A stretch of DNA of 64,000 nt from Nitzschia sp. pyKryTriq1 (Eukaryota > Bacillariophyta > Bacillariophyceae > Bacillariales > Bacillariaceae): positions 1,202,722 through 1,266,721 of the forward strand of contig OY101121.1 in the NCBI GenBank assembly GCA_956465555.1, given 5' to 3'. Of the stretch, positions 63,877 through 64,000 are shown in pieces. The number at the start of each line of letters is the position of its first letter. Position 1 is the stretch's first letter. Position numbers and translations under genes: made by a program. Below the pieces are notes generated by a model. That model searched no databases. It saw nothing but the letters and a program-made list of their open reading frames with translations, and was not told the origin of the DNA.

Positions 63877-64000
63877 GTTGGATACGACGACACGACGAGA
63901 TGCGAAGCTTGCTTGGTCGAGAGATGGAATGCAACGGAACGGATCCCCCCAGTAAATTCAACTCTACTTGAACTTAGGATTCACGGCTTTTGTGCTACTA
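63877..64000. other. Upstream flank, window end
   Basis: 124 bases upstream of the Tom70-like gene to the edge of the window; no feature seen. Confidence 0.4.

Overview
This window reads as nuclear DNA of a diatom, most likely a raphid pennate (inference). The reasons are: compact genes with few short GT-AG introns, a secretory signal followed by an ANA|FSV plastid-type cleavage motif (gene at 48049-49035), copia retroelements of the diatom CoDi style, a decayed diatom-type LRR protein, and a Pro/Ser-rich secreted protein with tandem repeats. I see no bacterial operons, RNA genes or CRISPR arrays.

Layout. 1-14 kb: an 80-residue membrane protein, a TPR protein, a small mitochondrial-type protein, a block with a duplicated segment cut by a 610-bp inverted-repeat transposon, a fucosyltransferase-like enzyme, DGAT2, a D-2-hydroxyacid dehydrogenase, an Nop25/Rrp17 nucleolar protein, and the first of two M14-like carboxypeptidases. 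14.6-24.2 kb: one giant UBR1/2-type N-recognin in two exons. 24.2-28.3 kb: an accessory region with GTAC-rich repeats, a frameshifted LRR pseudogene and a 79-bp tandem array. 28.3-37 kb: the second M14-like gene (with an intron its paralogue lacks), a flavin amine oxidase, the secreted repeat protein and a deleted copia remnant. 37-64 kb: TYW1, V-ATPase subunit a, a full-size PDR/ABCG transporter with five introns, a plastid-targeted protein, ArfGAP, a GAF-like/HPP membrane fusion, a dynamin-related protein, a probable dynein light intermediate chain, a very young internally deleted copia element with identical LTRs, an MgtE/SLC41-type cation transporter and a Tom70-like import receptor.

The genes are mostly housekeeping and do not form one pathway. 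Loose themes are endomembrane and organelle work (V-ATPase, ArfGAP, dynamin, dynein chain, Tom70), lipid storage (DGAT2), RNA and ribosome maturation (TYW1, Nop25) and membrane transport (PDR, HPP, MgtE). From 37 kb onward ten consecutive host genes alternate strand, giving tight convergent pairs and wider divergent spacers.

The most notable observations are the transposon with its own empty site preserved nearby, an apparent intron gain by tandem duplication in the second M14 gene, the GAF-like/HPP fusion, a six-cysteine insertion in V-ATPase subunit a, and a strong excess of the palindrome TACCGGTA between genes. All functional names come from reading motifs by eye; no search was run.
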